64,000 nt of DNA, taken from positions 49,106-113,105 of the forward strand of contig JBDQOI010000003.1 in NCBI GenBank assembly GCA_040261275.1. The letters are read 5' to 3'. A program made the position numbers and the translations under genes. Positions 8,818 to 18,139 of this stretch are shown here, piece after piece (the first letter of the stretch is position 1; every line of letters starts with the position of its first letter). This DNA comes from UBA8752 sp040261275 (GTDB lineage Bacteria; Bacteroidota; Bacteroidia; Flavobacteriales_D; Sanyastnellaceae). The notes below the pieces were generated by a model that was given only the letters and a program-made list of their open reading frames with translations, was not told where the DNA came from and did no database searches.

Positions 8818-9539
8818 AAGTCTGTGCCATCATACCCGCCCGAATGGCGTCCACGCGCTTGCCGGGCAAACCCCTTGCCGACATTGGAGGCGAGCCTATG
8901 ATTGTCCACACTTGGCGGGCCGCAGCGCAACACCCGAAAATCCACGAGGTCTGTGTTGCAACGGACCACGAAGACATCGCCGCCGCCGTGCGAACGGCGG
9001 GAGGGAAAGCCATCATGACTTCGGCCGAGCATTCCTCTGGAACAGACCGTTGCGCTGAGGCCCTTCAGCACTGGCCAGACGCGCAAGAAAATGCCATCCT
9101 GAACCTTCAAGGTGACGAACCCTTTCCCCATCCTCATCACATTTCTGCGCTTTGCGATCGCCTTGGGGAGGGTCAATGGGAAATCGTCAGCGCCATGCGG
9201 GCCGGCCGAGCCGGAGATGCCTCCTCACCCCACCGTGTCAAGGTCGCCGCGGCCGCCGATGGTCGGGCGGTGTATTTCTCACGCAGCGCTGTACCCTACG
9301 GCGCGCCTCCGCTGATTCACATCGGACTCTACGGGTTCGCGCCAGGCGCCTTGGTTCAATGCGCCCATTTACCCCCGGGACGCATCGAAAAACAGGAGAG
9401 GCTGGAGCAATTGCGCTGGCTTGAAAACGGCTTATCCATCGGTATGGTGCAGGTAAGTGAAGGCGACACTCCGGGGCCAGTTGACACTCCGGAAGACCTG
9501 GAACGCGCCAGGAATTGGCATCGTTCCCAAACACGTTAA
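8814..9539 (+). CDS. kdsB: 3-deoxy-manno-octulosonate cytidylyltransferase (CMP-KDO synthetase)
   Basis: A 241-residue enzyme that activates KDO with CTP for lipopolysaccharide inner-core synthesis. The nucleotide-binding start IIPARMASTRLPGKPL (residues 6-21), SSGTDR near 74-79 and LNLQGDEP at 96-103 are family signatures. The start is a GTG at 8814 that overlaps the TonB receptor stop as GTGA and places the protein start exactly at the conserved MKV-AIIPAR end. The C-terminal half is slightly shorter than in typical KdsB (about 245-255 residues). Its presence implies a KDO-containing LPS. Confidence 0.93.
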   Translation: MKVCAIIPARMASTRLPGKPLADIGGEPMIVHTWRAAAQHPKIHEVCVATDHEDIAAAVRTAGGKAIMTSAEHSSGTDRCAEALQHWPDAQENAILNLQGDEPFPHPHHISALCDRLGEGQWEIVSAMRAGRAGDASSPHRVKVAAAADGRAVYFSRSAVPYGAPPLIHIGLYGFAPGALVQCAHLPPGRIEKQERLEQLRWLENGLSIGMVQVSEGDTPGPVDTPEDLERARNWHRSQTR

Positions 9540-9585
9540 AACAAGCAATCACATGTTGTCACAAGGCCGCGCAGTTCTATCTCCT

Positions 9586-9593
9586 TACTTTCG
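9586..9593 (+). promoter_or_regulatory. Putative -7 box of the HU/SPOR-HAD operon
   Basis: TACTTTCG lies 15 bases before the ATG at 9609. The nearest TTG (9556-9558) is 27 bases upstream of the box, longer than the usual 17-23, so the -33 element is doubtful. Confidence 0.35.
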
Positions 9594-9608
9594 GCTTTAG
9601 AACAATCC

Positions 9609-10655
9609 ATGCTTCAGGCTACCGACTTTCTGATTCAGGCCTTGCCATTGCTCTTGCACGACCACGATTGCTTGGTGGTGCCTGGCTTGGGAGGGTTTGT
9701 AGCACATCCTGTAGCGGCGAGGTATGATGCAGACAAAGGAGAGTGGGTGCCTCCGGGACGCAATGTCGCCTTCAACCCCAAGTTGGTCGTTCGCGACGGT
9801 CTCCTCGAACAGGAAATTCGGCGCGCCACAGGATGCACCAACGAAGCTGCGGCTGCATTGATTGACAGAGAAGTCGAGAGCCTGCGCCGCGCTATGGAAG
9901 CAGGACAGACCCGAGAAATTCCGAGCCTTGGCCGCCTGTACATCGGGGAAAACGGCCTGATCGCCTTCGCCCCTGAGTCACGCATCGACGAGCGATATGC
10001 GCCCCCAGGGCTGAGCCGTATTCCTTGGGTGGACCGCCAAACCGCGCCCACGCAAGAGGCCACAGAAGCAGATTCATCCTCCACAGAAGCAACTGCGGTT
10101 CCTGAAAAAGAGCGGTCCATTGCCTCGGATCCAGAAGAAAAGCGCACCGAATGGACGCCTTGGCTTCGCGCAGCTGCCGTTCTTCTGCCCCTGATGGCCA
10201 TAAGCTCCGTTTGGTGGACCCGTTCTGATGGTGCACAATTCGATTTGCTGCCACTCAGCCGCTCCGAAGCCAGTCTGTACCTCCCTCGGATTGAAGGGGA
10301 AGACATTCAGTTTCCAGAAAGCGGAGATGCACCATCATTGTCCTTCATCAGCGAAAACGCCCCCTTACTCACACCTTCCGCGGAAGAGGCCATGATGCCC
10401 ATTCCACAGTCCAGCGGTTTGGCCTCGGGTTGCCGACACCATGTCATTGCAGGCACCTTCAGCAGCGTTGCCCGTGCAGCCACCCTCGCCAGACGCTTCG
10501 AGTCCTTGGGCTATGCAACTACCCTGCTTCCAGGGCCATCCGGCGGACATCGTGTGTCGGCCGGTTGTTTTCTGAAAGCGCAAGAGGCAGCCGCTTTCAA
10601 ACGCGGGCTGCAGGCCCATCACGGCATAGAAAAAGCCTGGATCCTCAACCTCTGA
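9609..10655 (+). CDS. HU-CCDC81-like and SPOR domain membrane protein
   Basis: A 348-residue protein with an architecture typical of Bacteroidota. Residues 1-125 form two HU/CCDC81-like domains (VPGLGGFV, RNVAFNPKLVVRDG, then a Gly-rich EIPSLGRLYIGENG segment). An acidic/polar linker follows, then one membrane helix at about 186-203. The C-terminal SPOR domain (about 272-346, with HHVIAGTFSSVARA) is the type that binds denuded peptidoglycan at division sites. The N-terminus should be cytoplasmic and the SPOR domain periplasmic. A role linking the envelope or division site to the cytoplasm is inferred from the family, not proven. The HAD gene follows after 8 bases. Confidence 0.85.
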   Translation: MLQATDFLIQALPLLLHDHDCLVVPGLGGFVAHPVAARYDADKGEWVPPGRNVAFNPKLVVRDGLLEQEIRRATGCTNEAAAALIDREVESLRRAMEAGQTREIPSLGRLYIGENGLIAFAPESRIDERYAPPGLSRIPWVDRQTAPTQEATEADSSSTEATAVPEKERSIASDPEEKRTEWTPWLRAAAVLLPLMAISSVWWTRSDGAQFDLLPLSRSEASLYLPRIEGEDIQFPESGDAPSLSFISENAPLLTPSAEEAMMPIPQSSGLASGCRHHVIAGTFSSVARAATLARRFESLGYATTLLPGPSGGHRVSAGCFLKAQEAAAFKRGLQAHHGIEKAWILNL

Positions 10656-10663
10656 ACCAAGGC

Positions 10664-11338
10664 ATGCCCTCCAACGTCCTTTTTCCCATCGATTGGCAGA
10701 ACATTCGCCACGTTGTCTTGGATTTTGGAGGTGTCCTGTATGAGATTGACCATCTGCGCGCTTCCGACGCCTTCGCCGCTCTCGGGTTTCAAAACTTTGG
10801 GCTGGAGTACCGACACGGCAGCCAATCCAACATTTTCGATCAACTGGAACGCGGTGAGGTATCCGAACAGGAGTTTCTAGACCGACTAAAGGCAAGGTGT
10901 GACGACGGAACCACCATTGAACAAGTCAAGAAAGCCTGGAACGCCTTGCTCATCGGCTTGCGCCCGGATGCCCTGCCCTGGTTACAATCGCTTTCCCGCC
11001 ATTTCGATTTGCTGCTGCTCAGCAACACCAATGCCATTCATGCCAGCCAGTTCGAACAAGAAATCCTGCAGTCGAAGGGCCGCGCTTTTTCTCAAGCGTT
11101 TCGTCAAATCATATACAGCCATCGCCTAGGTCAGCGAAAGCCCGAAGTCCACACCTACGAGCAGGTCAGTCGCGATTACCAATTGATTCCAGAAGTCACA
11201 CTGCTGATCGATGACACAAAGGAAAATGTAAACGGCGCAATCGCTGCCGGTTGGAGTGCGGTGCACTTAGACCTGACATCGTTTTCCTTATCCCAATTCG
11301 TGAGGGGGATTGGGTATGAGGACTTCCTGAACCGTTAG
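10664..11338 (+). CDS. HAD-superfamily (subfamily IA) hydrolase
   Basis: A 224-residue HAD-family phosphatase. Motif I is DFGGVL at residues 20-25 with nucleophile Asp20, motif II is LLLSNT, motif III Lys lies in GQRKPEVH, and motif IV is LLIDDTKENVNGA. The YihX-like DFGGVL type usually acts on sugar phosphates, but the substrate is not readable. The ATG at 10664 is chosen because the conserved core starts 15 residues later and any upstream extension would overlap the SPOR gene. It is probably co-transcribed with it and is convergent with the DUF5723-like gene. Confidence 0.9.
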   Translation: MPSNVLFPIDWQNIRHVVLDFGGVLYEIDHLRASDAFAALGFQNFGLEYRHGSQSNIFDQLERGEVSEQEFLDRLKARCDDGTTIEQVKKAWNALLIGLRPDALPWLQSLSRHFDLLLLSNTNAIHASQFEQEILQSKGRAFSQAFRQIIYSHRLGQRKPEVHTYEQVSRDYQLIPEVTLLIDDTKENVNGAIAAGWSAVHLDLTSFSLSQFVRGIGYEDFLNR

Positions 11339-11368
11339 TGCTCTCCGAACAAGGAGACCCCAAGCCGT

Positions 11369-12802
11369 TCAATGCCACATTCCCTTCCCGTCTCCAAGGT
11401 CGTTTTTCCTTCGCTTGGTGCGCTCCGCCAGATATCCGAAATCAAAGGAAAACCCGGTCTGAAAATGCCAATTTCCGTCATCCAATGGCCAGAACACCGC
11501 CGGAATGTTCCGCGCCGAAATCGACCATCGAACCGGGCCACCCCGAACCGATAAACCGCCTCCCCAAAGCCATCGGGCATTGTAGTATTGGCATTGACCG
11601 TGGACCGTCAAATGACTGCCCAATCGATAAGTCAATCCCAACAACCCCCCATCCATGGACGTCCCGAAACGGAATTGTCGATAGACCACGGCGCTGATCT
11701 CCAGTTCATCCAAAGGGCGAATGCGCAATCCCAAACGCCACGTCTCTTGAATCCGAGTATCAAAAGCCGCTGCCAATCCCGGTGCGGAGTTCACCGGAAA
11801 AGTCTGCTCCAACGAATCAGCCAATCCTTCGAGCCATTCCTCGAGCACCGCGGGAATGGAGTCGATGGGCAGAGCGTCATTTGCCCTCCACTCCGAAACA
11901 AGGTCCAGCCCTTCGATCACAAACGCCCCTGAGTTCACCTGTTTTCGCGACACCGACTCCAACCAACGCAAGCCGCCCCTCCCTTCAATGGACCCCTCGA
12001 GGGACACCTTAGGCGTTATCCGATAGAGAAAACCGTAGTCAAAAGCGACGCCAGCTCCTACTGTCGGAGGAATCCTCCCGCTGTCGCTCGACCACAACTC
12101 ACCGCCACCCAAAAGAGAGTCCAAGTCCAGTCCTGCGCTTGAGATGGTCGCTGCACCTTCGATATCCCAACTGTAATCCAAGGTATCCGTGATCCAAGTC
12201 GCTGAGAATTGATCCGTTTGGAAAGCCCCTATTCCGTTCAATACGTGAATGCCCCAGCCCAACCAAAGACGATCCTCCTTGGCCATGGCCCCCACACTCA
12301 ATCCATGATCAAAATAAGCCTGCGCATGGGTGCCAAAGCCTGAAAAATCCAGTGTTCTGCCCAAATTGTCAGGATGACCATTGCCACGCCATGCCACGTC
12401 GAAAAAGTCCCGGTCATACGTCAATTGCTGCTCGGCAACAAGGCGACTTCGAAGCCTGAACTCCACCCGCTCATCCTCCTTGAACCCCACGGAAATCAAA
12501 GGCACCTCGGAACGAAAACCCAAGGTCTCCACGGCGTCCATTCGCTCCAGCAAAAGAGAAGGGTCCACTGCACCATCGCCCCCTATGAAATCGAAATAGG
12601 TAGGACCCGTGTGATGGGCTTGCAACTGCGCACCTGACAGCGCACCCAGCAACAAGTGCCCACCCGATGGGTGAAGCAAAGCAGGGTTGGACCAACCTGC
12701 CTGGCCCCATTCCGGCAACCATTCCGCAGGGCCGATTTGTCCTGCCATCCACTGGGTGGGTGCCACGATCAACAGACCCAGTAATAACCTGCTCCACCTC
12801 AT
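11369..12802 (-). CDS. DUF5723-like outer-membrane beta-barrel protein
   Basis: A 477-residue exported protein with a signal peptide (about 1-22, ending WMAGQ) and no later membrane helices. The rest is rich in alternating aromatic/hydrophobic strands (for example the LWLGWGIHVLNGIGAF and VAFDYGFLYRITPKVSLEG stretches), as expected for an outer-membrane barrel of the DUF5723/PorV-like type found in Bacteroidota. It starts one base after the stop of the upstream lipoprotein gene, so the two are surely co-expressed and may form a surface complex. Exact function is unknown. Confidence 0.7.
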   Translation of the reverse strand: MRWSRLLLGLLIVAPTQWMAGQIGPAEWLPEWGQAGWSNPALLHPSGGHLLLGALSGAQLQAHHTGPTYFDFIGGDGAVDPSLLLERMDAVETLGFRSEVPLISVGFKEDERVEFRLRSRLVAEQQLTYDRDFFDVAWRGNGHPDNLGRTLDFSGFGTHAQAYFDHGLSVGAMAKEDRLWLGWGIHVLNGIGAFQTDQFSATWITDTLDYSWDIEGAATISSAGLDLDSLLGGGELWSSDSGRIPPTVGAGVAFDYGFLYRITPKVSLEGSIEGRGGLRWLESVSRKQVNSGAFVIEGLDLVSEWRANDALPIDSIPAVLEEWLEGLADSLEQTFPVNSAPGLAAAFDTRIQETWRLGLRIRPLDELEISAVVYRQFRFGTSMDGGLLGLTYRLGSHLTVHGQCQYYNARWLWGGGLSVRGGPVRWSISARNIPAVFWPLDDGNWHFQTGFSFDFGYLAERTKRRKNDLGDGKGMWH

Positions 12803-12803
12803 A

Positions 12804-14435
12804 TCACAACTGAATTCGGGGGTACAACTTCGCGGCCAACTCCAGTTTCAAGAACTGGTCTTCCCTGAGGTGGACAAAACCATCCTCGTCGGCGCCTGCT
12901 GTTTCTGTCCACACCCTCACCACCGATTGTGTGGCCTCGGTCAAGCGATTGGCACGGTTCCAATCCATCGGGATGTCGTGAACGAACAAGGCCGGCTCCG
13001 CAGGCAGTCCATCTTCATCCATCAGAGGGACGGTAAATACAGGAAGCGGAGACAAGGACAGGCTGTCCAGGGCGGCCCCGAATTCATCAAGGAATACGAT
13101 GCTCGTGGTCACACCGAATGGAAACCCGTTGTGAAGAATCACCCGTAATGAAGCCGAATCGAGCTCAGAAACCGTCTCCTCCAAATCGAAATCGAAGGCA
13201 GTGGTATCCACAAAATCCAATTGTTCAACCTTGATGGACAAGGGGATGTCCGCCCGGAACTTACCGAAAACATATCCGTCCGCATCTACGAAGTTGGGTT
13301 CCGCTGGATTCACCCCGTTCGGATTGGCCCCCACCCATGCAGAAAGCTCCAATGTCCTCGGCTCCACGCTGAAAAAGGAGACGATGTTGCTGTTGGTTTC
13401 ATCCAGCACCCATGTGGTAACTGAAGGCGATTGAGCACTGCCATTGGCTGGAGGAATGGTCAAAGCCTGTGCTGTGCTGTTGAATACCGCTACCACCTCC
13501 CCGTCCTGTAACGCCACCAATTCCAAGGAATCCAATATCGCCTCGACACCGAATGCGTTGGTCACCTCCAAGGAAATGGACGCCCGTTCTAAACCAATTC
13601 CAGAAGTCGTAAATCGATCGTCGAAAAGGTTCAAGGTGGAAGTTCCTTCCTCCAGATAAATCTCCGACGACCCAAAGTCCCCCTCAACACGGCTGAATAC
13701 CAGGTTCGTCATGGAAAATTCCGCGCTCAACGACTCACCCTCTACCGCAATATGGTCCGGGTCGTTGACGAGATATACATCAAACAATGCCGTGACCAAA
13801 TTGGTGTCCTGGACGTTGGGGTTTTCGGGAAGAATCCGCCATCCCGACAGTTCTTCCAACACATTGAAACTCCCGGAAGACAACAATTCAGGCGTCCATG
13901 CCACGCTCCAAGGCATGCCCACAGGGTCCAACAAATTGGGTATGGTCAATTGTCCTTCAACATCATCGCCCATGGTCGACGTTACCGTGAACGAGAGCAT
14001 GCCCTCCTCCAGTTCAATCAAGTCGACCAAAGCCCCGGGCGGCGAATCCACGATCATCTCCGAAACAAGGGTGTCCGATATGAGGAAGGGAGATCCTGCG
14101 TCCGAGAGGTTGATCACCGATACCAAAACCTCATCCAAGGCGAACGAAGATGACTCCATTACATCCGGCAATGTCAGCCACGACTCGGCCAACGTCCCGG
14201 AAAAGTCCTCGCTGTAGACGAAGACCAACTCTCCCTGCGGCCCGGATTCTATGGGCAACGTGTCCACACTGGTGGATACCGACTCCAGTACATCCTGCAA
14301 ATCGAAACGGGTATCCACAAGGGGCACAGCCAAAGTCGGTGTCCACTCGGGCAAGAGAAGTTCATCAGCAGGTGCTTGACATCCCGCCAAAAACAAGGCC
14401 GTCATAAAGACCCCCCCAAAACCCCAGATCCTCAT
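12804..14435 (-). CDS. Large exported lipoprotein of unknown function
   Basis: A 543-residue lipoprotein. The ATG at 14435 gives a short signal peptide with lipobox LAGC (Cys at residue 19); the upstream ATG at 14456 and TTG at 14465 would only lengthen its basic end. The mature part is acidic, Ser/Leu/Val rich and appears all-beta. I recognise no catalytic motif; it resembles bacteroidetal surface proteins with repeated beta-sandwich units. It is tightly coupled to the following DUF5723-like barrel gene (1-base gap), suggesting a lipoprotein-barrel partnership. Confidence 0.7.
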   Translation of the reverse strand: MRIWGFGGVFMTALFLAGCQAPADELLLPEWTPTLAVPLVDTRFDLQDVLESVSTSVDTLPIESGPQGELVFVYSEDFSGTLAESWLTLPDVMESSSFALDEVLVSVINLSDAGSPFLISDTLVSEMIVDSPPGALVDLIELEEGMLSFTVTSTMGDDVEGQLTIPNLLDPVGMPWSVAWTPELLSSGSFNVLEELSGWRILPENPNVQDTNLVTALFDVYLVNDPDHIAVEGESLSAEFSMTNLVFSRVEGDFGSSEIYLEEGTSTLNLFDDRFTTSGIGLERASISLEVTNAFGVEAILDSLELVALQDGEVVAVFNSTAQALTIPPANGSAQSPSVTTWVLDETNSNIVSFFSVEPRTLELSAWVGANPNGVNPAEPNFVDADGYVFGKFRADIPLSIKVEQLDFVDTTAFDFDLEETVSELDSASLRVILHNGFPFGVTTSIVFLDEFGAALDSLSLSPLPVFTVPLMDEDGLPAEPALFVHDIPMDWNRANRLTEATQSVVRVWTETAGADEDGFVHLREDQFLKLELAAKLYPRIQL

Positions 14436-14535
14436 AGAATTTCCAAACGCCTGCATCTGCTCCAATCTACGTCTGCTTCACCTCAAGGTTTCAGGTAAAC
14501 AGGTAGGAATTAACCGGATTTGCAGCGCTTTCCGC

Positions 14536-16728
14536 TCAGCTGTCTATGCCCTCCAAGTCGAGCATGAAGGCATACTCCAAAGCCACCTCGCGATAGCGGC
14601 GGAAACGACCGGACTGACCGCCGTGACCTGCATCAATGTTGGTGTGGAACAACAGGCGGTGGTCGTCCGTCTTCAGCTCGCGCAGCTTTGCCACCCACTT
14701 GGCCGGCTCCCAGTACTGCACTTGGCTGTCCCAGTACCCCGTTGTCACCAACGTATTCGGATAGTCCTGCGCCTTTACCTGGTCATACGGACTGTACGAC
14801 TTCATGTAGTGATAGTACTCCTCGTTCTTGGGGTTGCCCCACTCGTCAAACTCGAAGGTGGTCAGGGGAATCGTCTCGTCGAGCATGGTATTGATCACGT
14901 CCACAAAAGGAACCGCCGCAACGACGCCGTTAAAGAGATCCGGCGCCTGGTTCATGACAGCGCCCATGAGCAGGCCTCCTGCAGAGCCACCCATCGCATA
15001 CATGTGCTCTGGAGAGGTGTATCCCATCGCCACCATCGCACGACCCACGTCCTCAAAGTCATTAAACGTATTCTGCTTTTTGAGCAGCTTGCCGTCCTCG
15101 TACCACTGCCGGCCCATCTCCTGTCCACCGCGGATGTGTGCAATGGCGTAAACGAAGCCCCGGTCGAGCAGGGAAAGGCGCACGCTGGAGAAGTATGGGT
15201 CCAGACTGTTGCCATAGCTGCCATAGGCATACAAAAGGAAGGGGTTCTCTCCATTTCGTTCCGTGCCTTTCCGGTACACCATGCTGACGGGCACCTTCAC
15301 ACCATCACGCACTTCCACCATCAAGCGCTCCGACGTGTAGTTGTCGGGCGAAAAGTTTTCGTCGATGACCTCCTGCTGCTTCAGCACGATACGCTCCCCG
15401 GTGCGCATGTTGTGGTCATATGTTGTGCTGGGCGTCGTCATGGAACTGTACCCAAAACGCAGGATCTCCGTGTTGAAGTCGGGGTTGGACCCTGTACCAC
15501 AGGTGTATGCCGGGTCGTTGAACTCCAGGTACTCATCCCGACTGCCTTCCCAATCGCGAATGCGAATCTGATTCAGGCCCTCCTTCCGTTCCTCCACCAC
15601 CAGAAAGTCCTTGAAAATCTCAATGCCTTCGAGCAACACGTCCTCTCGGTGCGGGATGACCTCCTCCCAGTTGTCCTTCGACGTGGCGTTGACCGGCGTC
15701 TTCATGAGGCGAAAATTCTTGGCCTCGAGGTTGGTCACGATGTAGAAGTGGTCGCCATAATGGCTGATGCCATACTCAAGGTCGCGCTCGCGGGGCTGCA
15801 CCACCTTCCATTCTCCCATCGGATCGTCCGCCGGAAGCACGCGGTACTCCTGTGACAAGGTCTGGGACGTGTAAATCACGAGGTATGCGTCACTCTTGGT
15901 TCGGTAAACCCCGCAGCTGAACGTCTCGTCGGTCTCCTCATACACCAACACATCATCCTCTACCGGCGTACCGAGAATGTGCCTGTAAATCTGATAGCTC
16001 CGCAAAGTCTGAGGATCCTTGCGGGTGTAGAAGACCGTTTTGTTGTCGGCCGCCCAAGTGGCGCCGCCTGTGGTCAACGGGATCTCATCGGCCAACAACT
16101 CCCCCGAGGAGAGGTCCTTGAACCGCACCGTGTACTGACGGCGGCTGACCGTATCCACTCCGAAGGCCACAAGGTTGTTGTCATCGCTCACGCGCATGCC
16201 GCCCATGGAGAAGTAATCGTAACCCTCCGCCATCACGTTCTGGTCCATCATGACCTCCTCGGCTCCGGCACACTCGTCGTAACGGGTCTCCTCACCTGCC
16301 GGCTTGCGGCAGTTGATCGCATACTCCTTTCCCTCCTCGTAGCGGGTGTAATACCAATATCCGCGGTCGCGAACCGGTACGCTTTGGTCGTCCTTCTTGA
16401 TCCGGCCAACAATCTCGTCGAACAGCTCGTTCTGCAGCCCTTCCGTATGGGCCAGGGTGGCATCGATGTAATCGTTCTCAGCCCCCAGATAGTCCAACAC
16501 GTCTTGCGTCTGGGCATCGGGGGTCTCCGCCTCTTTCTGTGCGTCGCTGAGGCGCATCCAGAAGTAGTTGTCGACCCGGGTATCGCCGTGGTCGGTCAAT
16601 TCCAGCGGAATCTTCTTCGCGGTAGGGGCCTCGGTGGTAGCTGTATCGGACATGTCGGAATCCTGTGTTGCGCAGGCGGCGAAGATAACGGCGGCGAAGA
16701 GTGCGAATGAGAAGTTCTGAAGGGTCAT
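14536..16728 (-). CDS. ptrB: Oligopeptidase B / prolyl oligopeptidase family (S9A) lipoprotein
   Basis: A 730-residue serine peptidase that cuts short peptides, typically after basic residues in oligopeptidase B. The N-terminal signal with lipobox FAAC (Cys at residue 19) predicts an envelope-anchored enzyme. A seven-blade propeller region (about 100-450) precedes the alpha/beta hydrolase domain. The catalytic triad is visible: Ser582 in GGSAGG, Asp667 in TTGYWDSQV and His702 in DAGHGG. The DNYFWMRL segment near residue 54 is a family hallmark. It stands alone between two minus-strand groups. Confidence 0.93.
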   Translation of the reverse strand: MTLQNFSFALFAAVIFAACATQDSDMSDTATTEAPTAKKIPLELTDHGDTRVDNYFWMRLSDAQKEAETPDAQTQDVLDYLGAENDYIDATLAHTEGLQNELFDEIVGRIKKDDQSVPVRDRGYWYYTRYEEGKEYAINCRKPAGEETRYDECAGAEEVMMDQNVMAEGYDYFSMGGMRVSDDNNLVAFGVDTVSRRQYTVRFKDLSSGELLADEIPLTTGGATWAADNKTVFYTRKDPQTLRSYQIYRHILGTPVEDDVLVYEETDETFSCGVYRTKSDAYLVIYTSQTLSQEYRVLPADDPMGEWKVVQPRERDLEYGISHYGDHFYIVTNLEAKNFRLMKTPVNATSKDNWEEVIPHREDVLLEGIEIFKDFLVVEERKEGLNQIRIRDWEGSRDEYLEFNDPAYTCGTGSNPDFNTEILRFGYSSMTTPSTTYDHNMRTGERIVLKQQEVIDENFSPDNYTSERLMVEVRDGVKVPVSMVYRKGTERNGENPFLLYAYGSYGNSLDPYFSSVRLSLLDRGFVYAIAHIRGGQEMGRQWYEDGKLLKKQNTFNDFEDVGRAMVAMGYTSPEHMYAMGGSAGGLLMGAVMNQAPDLFNGVVAAVPFVDVINTMLDETIPLTTFEFDEWGNPKNEEYYHYMKSYSPYDQVKAQDYPNTLVTTGYWDSQVQYWEPAKWVAKLRELKTDDHRLLFHTNIDAGHGGQSGRFRRYREVALEYAFMLDLEGIDS

Positions 16729-16772
16729 GGTGTGTTGTGAATCTACCCGAAGGGATGAGCAAATTAGCCCAT

Positions 16773-16810
16773 AAAAAAGCGTGGCCCACCGGACTTCCAG
16801 TAGGCCACGT
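16773..16810 (-). terminator. Rho-independent terminator after the pssA-purS operon
   Basis: Read on the minus strand, CGTGGCC and GGCCACG form a 7-bp stem (plus a wobble pair) with a 16-base loop, followed by six T residues. It lies 113 bases beyond the purS stop and before the peptidase gene, so it should end the pssA-purS transcript. The 112 bases between stem and purS hold no gene that I can see. Confidence 0.65.
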
Positions 16811-16922
16811 TACCAAATCAGATCTCAAGCTGCCTTGAAAGCTTCGCTTGCTGTCAGACAAACAACATATGAGGCCGTGCCCGGTTCAAATGGAATCCCA
16901 CTCAAGCAGTGCCACTGCAACC

Positions 16923-17201
16923 TTATACGGTCGCCTCCTCAGCGGTGAAAACACGGAATTCGAACCGTTCCATGATGGGGTTGGCCAACAACTGTTCACA
17001 GGCCTCGTGCACGAGCTGTTCCGCCTCCTCCCGCGAGCCGGCCTCGATATCCAAAGTAATGTGCTTCCCGATGCGCACATTGGTCAACTGACCGAGCCCG
17101 ATGTTGGGCAAATTGTTGGTGACCGCCTTTCCCTGGGGATCGAGCAGGGCGGGAAGGGGGAGAATGTCAATGGCGGCGTGAAATACCATGTCAGATGTCA
17201 T
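16923..17201 (-). CDS. purS: Phosphoribosylformylglycinamidine synthase subunit PurS-like protein
   Basis: A 92-residue protein with the PurS fold: LLDPQGKAVTNNLPNIGL (residues 19-36), VRIGKHITLDIE (42-53) and CEQLLANPIMERFEF (68-82) match the family closely. PurS bridges PurL and PurQ in the FGAM synthase complex of de novo purine synthesis. The ATG at 17201 overlaps the pssA stop (ATGA); an internal ATG at 17189 would give a more usual PurS start. Its partner next door is a phospholipid synthase and not a purine gene. Many Bacteroidota use one long PurL, so whether this one serves purine synthesis is open. Confidence 0.85.
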   Translation of the reverse strand: MTSDMVFHAAIDILPLPALLDPQGKAVTNNLPNIGLGQLTNVRIGKHITLDIEAGSREEAEQLVHEACEQLLANPIMERFEFRVFTAEEATV

Positions 17202-18061
17202 TTGCGGGTGCTGAATCGCTTTGCAAGCGCACCCATCAGCGGATACGAAATTAGGGCAAGCGCACCGCCCAGAGCACGGGTGGCAAAACACACAAAGACC
17301 AGGGAAAGCCAAACTGCCCGTAATAAATCCCAAGACCTGTCCCCTCCCCAATGCTTGAATCCCATCTGCGGCAGGGTCGACACCATGCACAACGGCAACA
17401 GCGTGCTCCCGATCAGGCCAAGCACCCATAGCGACCCACAACCCTCACCCGGGCATTGGGCCCAACTCCACACCAGCGCTCCCCAGAAAACAGCAGCAAA
17501 AGGAGCCGGCACTCCTTCAAAATCAACCCGGTCGTCTGCAGGAGTGTCTTCCCCGGGGGCAGATGCCAAAGCCAAGCGGGTAAACCGTGCCAACCGCCAA
17601 GCCGCCGCCAGCATGACCGTCAAAGGCAAAATCACCGCCCAGTGCAAGAAAGGGGGCATTCCCCCGGTTGCCCGCCACTCCATCATCAATGCCATTCCCA
17701 CAAATGCGGGAGCCAAACCCGATGACACCAAATCGGCCATGGAGTCAAGCATGGCGCCTTGGTCACCTTGAGCCCCCATCGCCCGCGCCACCAGACCATC
17801 CAACAAATCACAGAGCTGACCGAACATCCAAACCGCGAGCAACCAGAACAACCCCGCTACACGGCGCTCCTGTATCCCCAACGTATCCATCCACCACTGC
17901 AGAAACCCGAGGGAATCCAACCATTCTGCAGGTGCCCACCCCAAATCAAATTCAGAGGCCGCCCACCAACACACCAAAGCTCCCGCTCCCATATTGGTGA
18001 GGGTCAAAGCATTGGCCGGCCAAGAGCGCCAGCCCGATCCCTTCGTTGCGGTTTCGGTCAC
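17198..18061 (-). CDS. pssA: CDP-diacylglycerol-serine O-phosphatidyltransferase (phosphatidylserine synthase)
   Basis: An integral membrane CDP-alcohol phosphatidyltransferase, about 287 residues. The family motif is complete: DGLVAR, then Gly and two Asp in the GAMLDSMAD segment. Several hydrophobic helices follow. It makes phosphatidylserine, precursor of phosphatidylethanolamine. I chose the GTG at 18061: the frame stays open to an ATG at 18124, but that extra stretch overlaps the promoter of the divergent tRNA gene and lacks family character. The NALTLTNMGAGAL segment after the start matches the usual PssA N-terminus. purS overlaps its stop by 4 bases. Confidence 0.88.
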   Translation of the reverse strand: MTETATKGSGWRSWPANALTLTNMGAGALVCWWAASEFDLGWAPAEWLDSLGFLQWWMDTLGIQERRVAGLFWLLAVWMFGQLCDLLDGLVARAMGAQGDQGAMLDSMADLVSSGLAPAFVGMALMMEWRATGGMPPFLHWAVILPLTVMLAAAWRLARFTRLALASAPGEDTPADDRVDFEGVPAPFAAVFWGALVWSWAQCPGEGCGSLWVLGLIGSTLLPLCMVSTLPQMGFKHWGGDRSWDLLRAVWLSLVFVCFATRALGGALALISYPLMGALAKRFSTRK

Positions 18062-18080
18062 GACAGGAAATGTACTTCCA

Positions 18081-18113
18081 TTGAAACCCTCCCACACACC
18101 TTGCGTATATTTG
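18081..18113 (+). promoter_or_regulatory. Promoter of the tRNA-Cys gene (Bacteroidota type)
   Basis: TTG at 18081-18083 and TATATTTG at 18106-18113, 22 bases apart, match the Bacteroidota TTG...TAnnTTTG promoter. The tRNA starts 27 bases after the box, a sensible 5' leader. One of the best promoters in the window. Confidence 0.7.
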
Positions 18114-18139
18114 CATCCCCGCAACGGTGGGGAAAAGAC

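Noticed and set aside
11342..11357. Hairpin TCTCC/GGAGA between the HAD and DUF5723-like genes
   Set aside because: Only 5 bp and no T run on either strand, so not a convincing terminator.
16811..16922. tRNA-like T-loop (GGTTCAAAT) in the gap after purS
   Set aside because: No matching acceptor, D or anticodon stems can be drawn around it on either strand.
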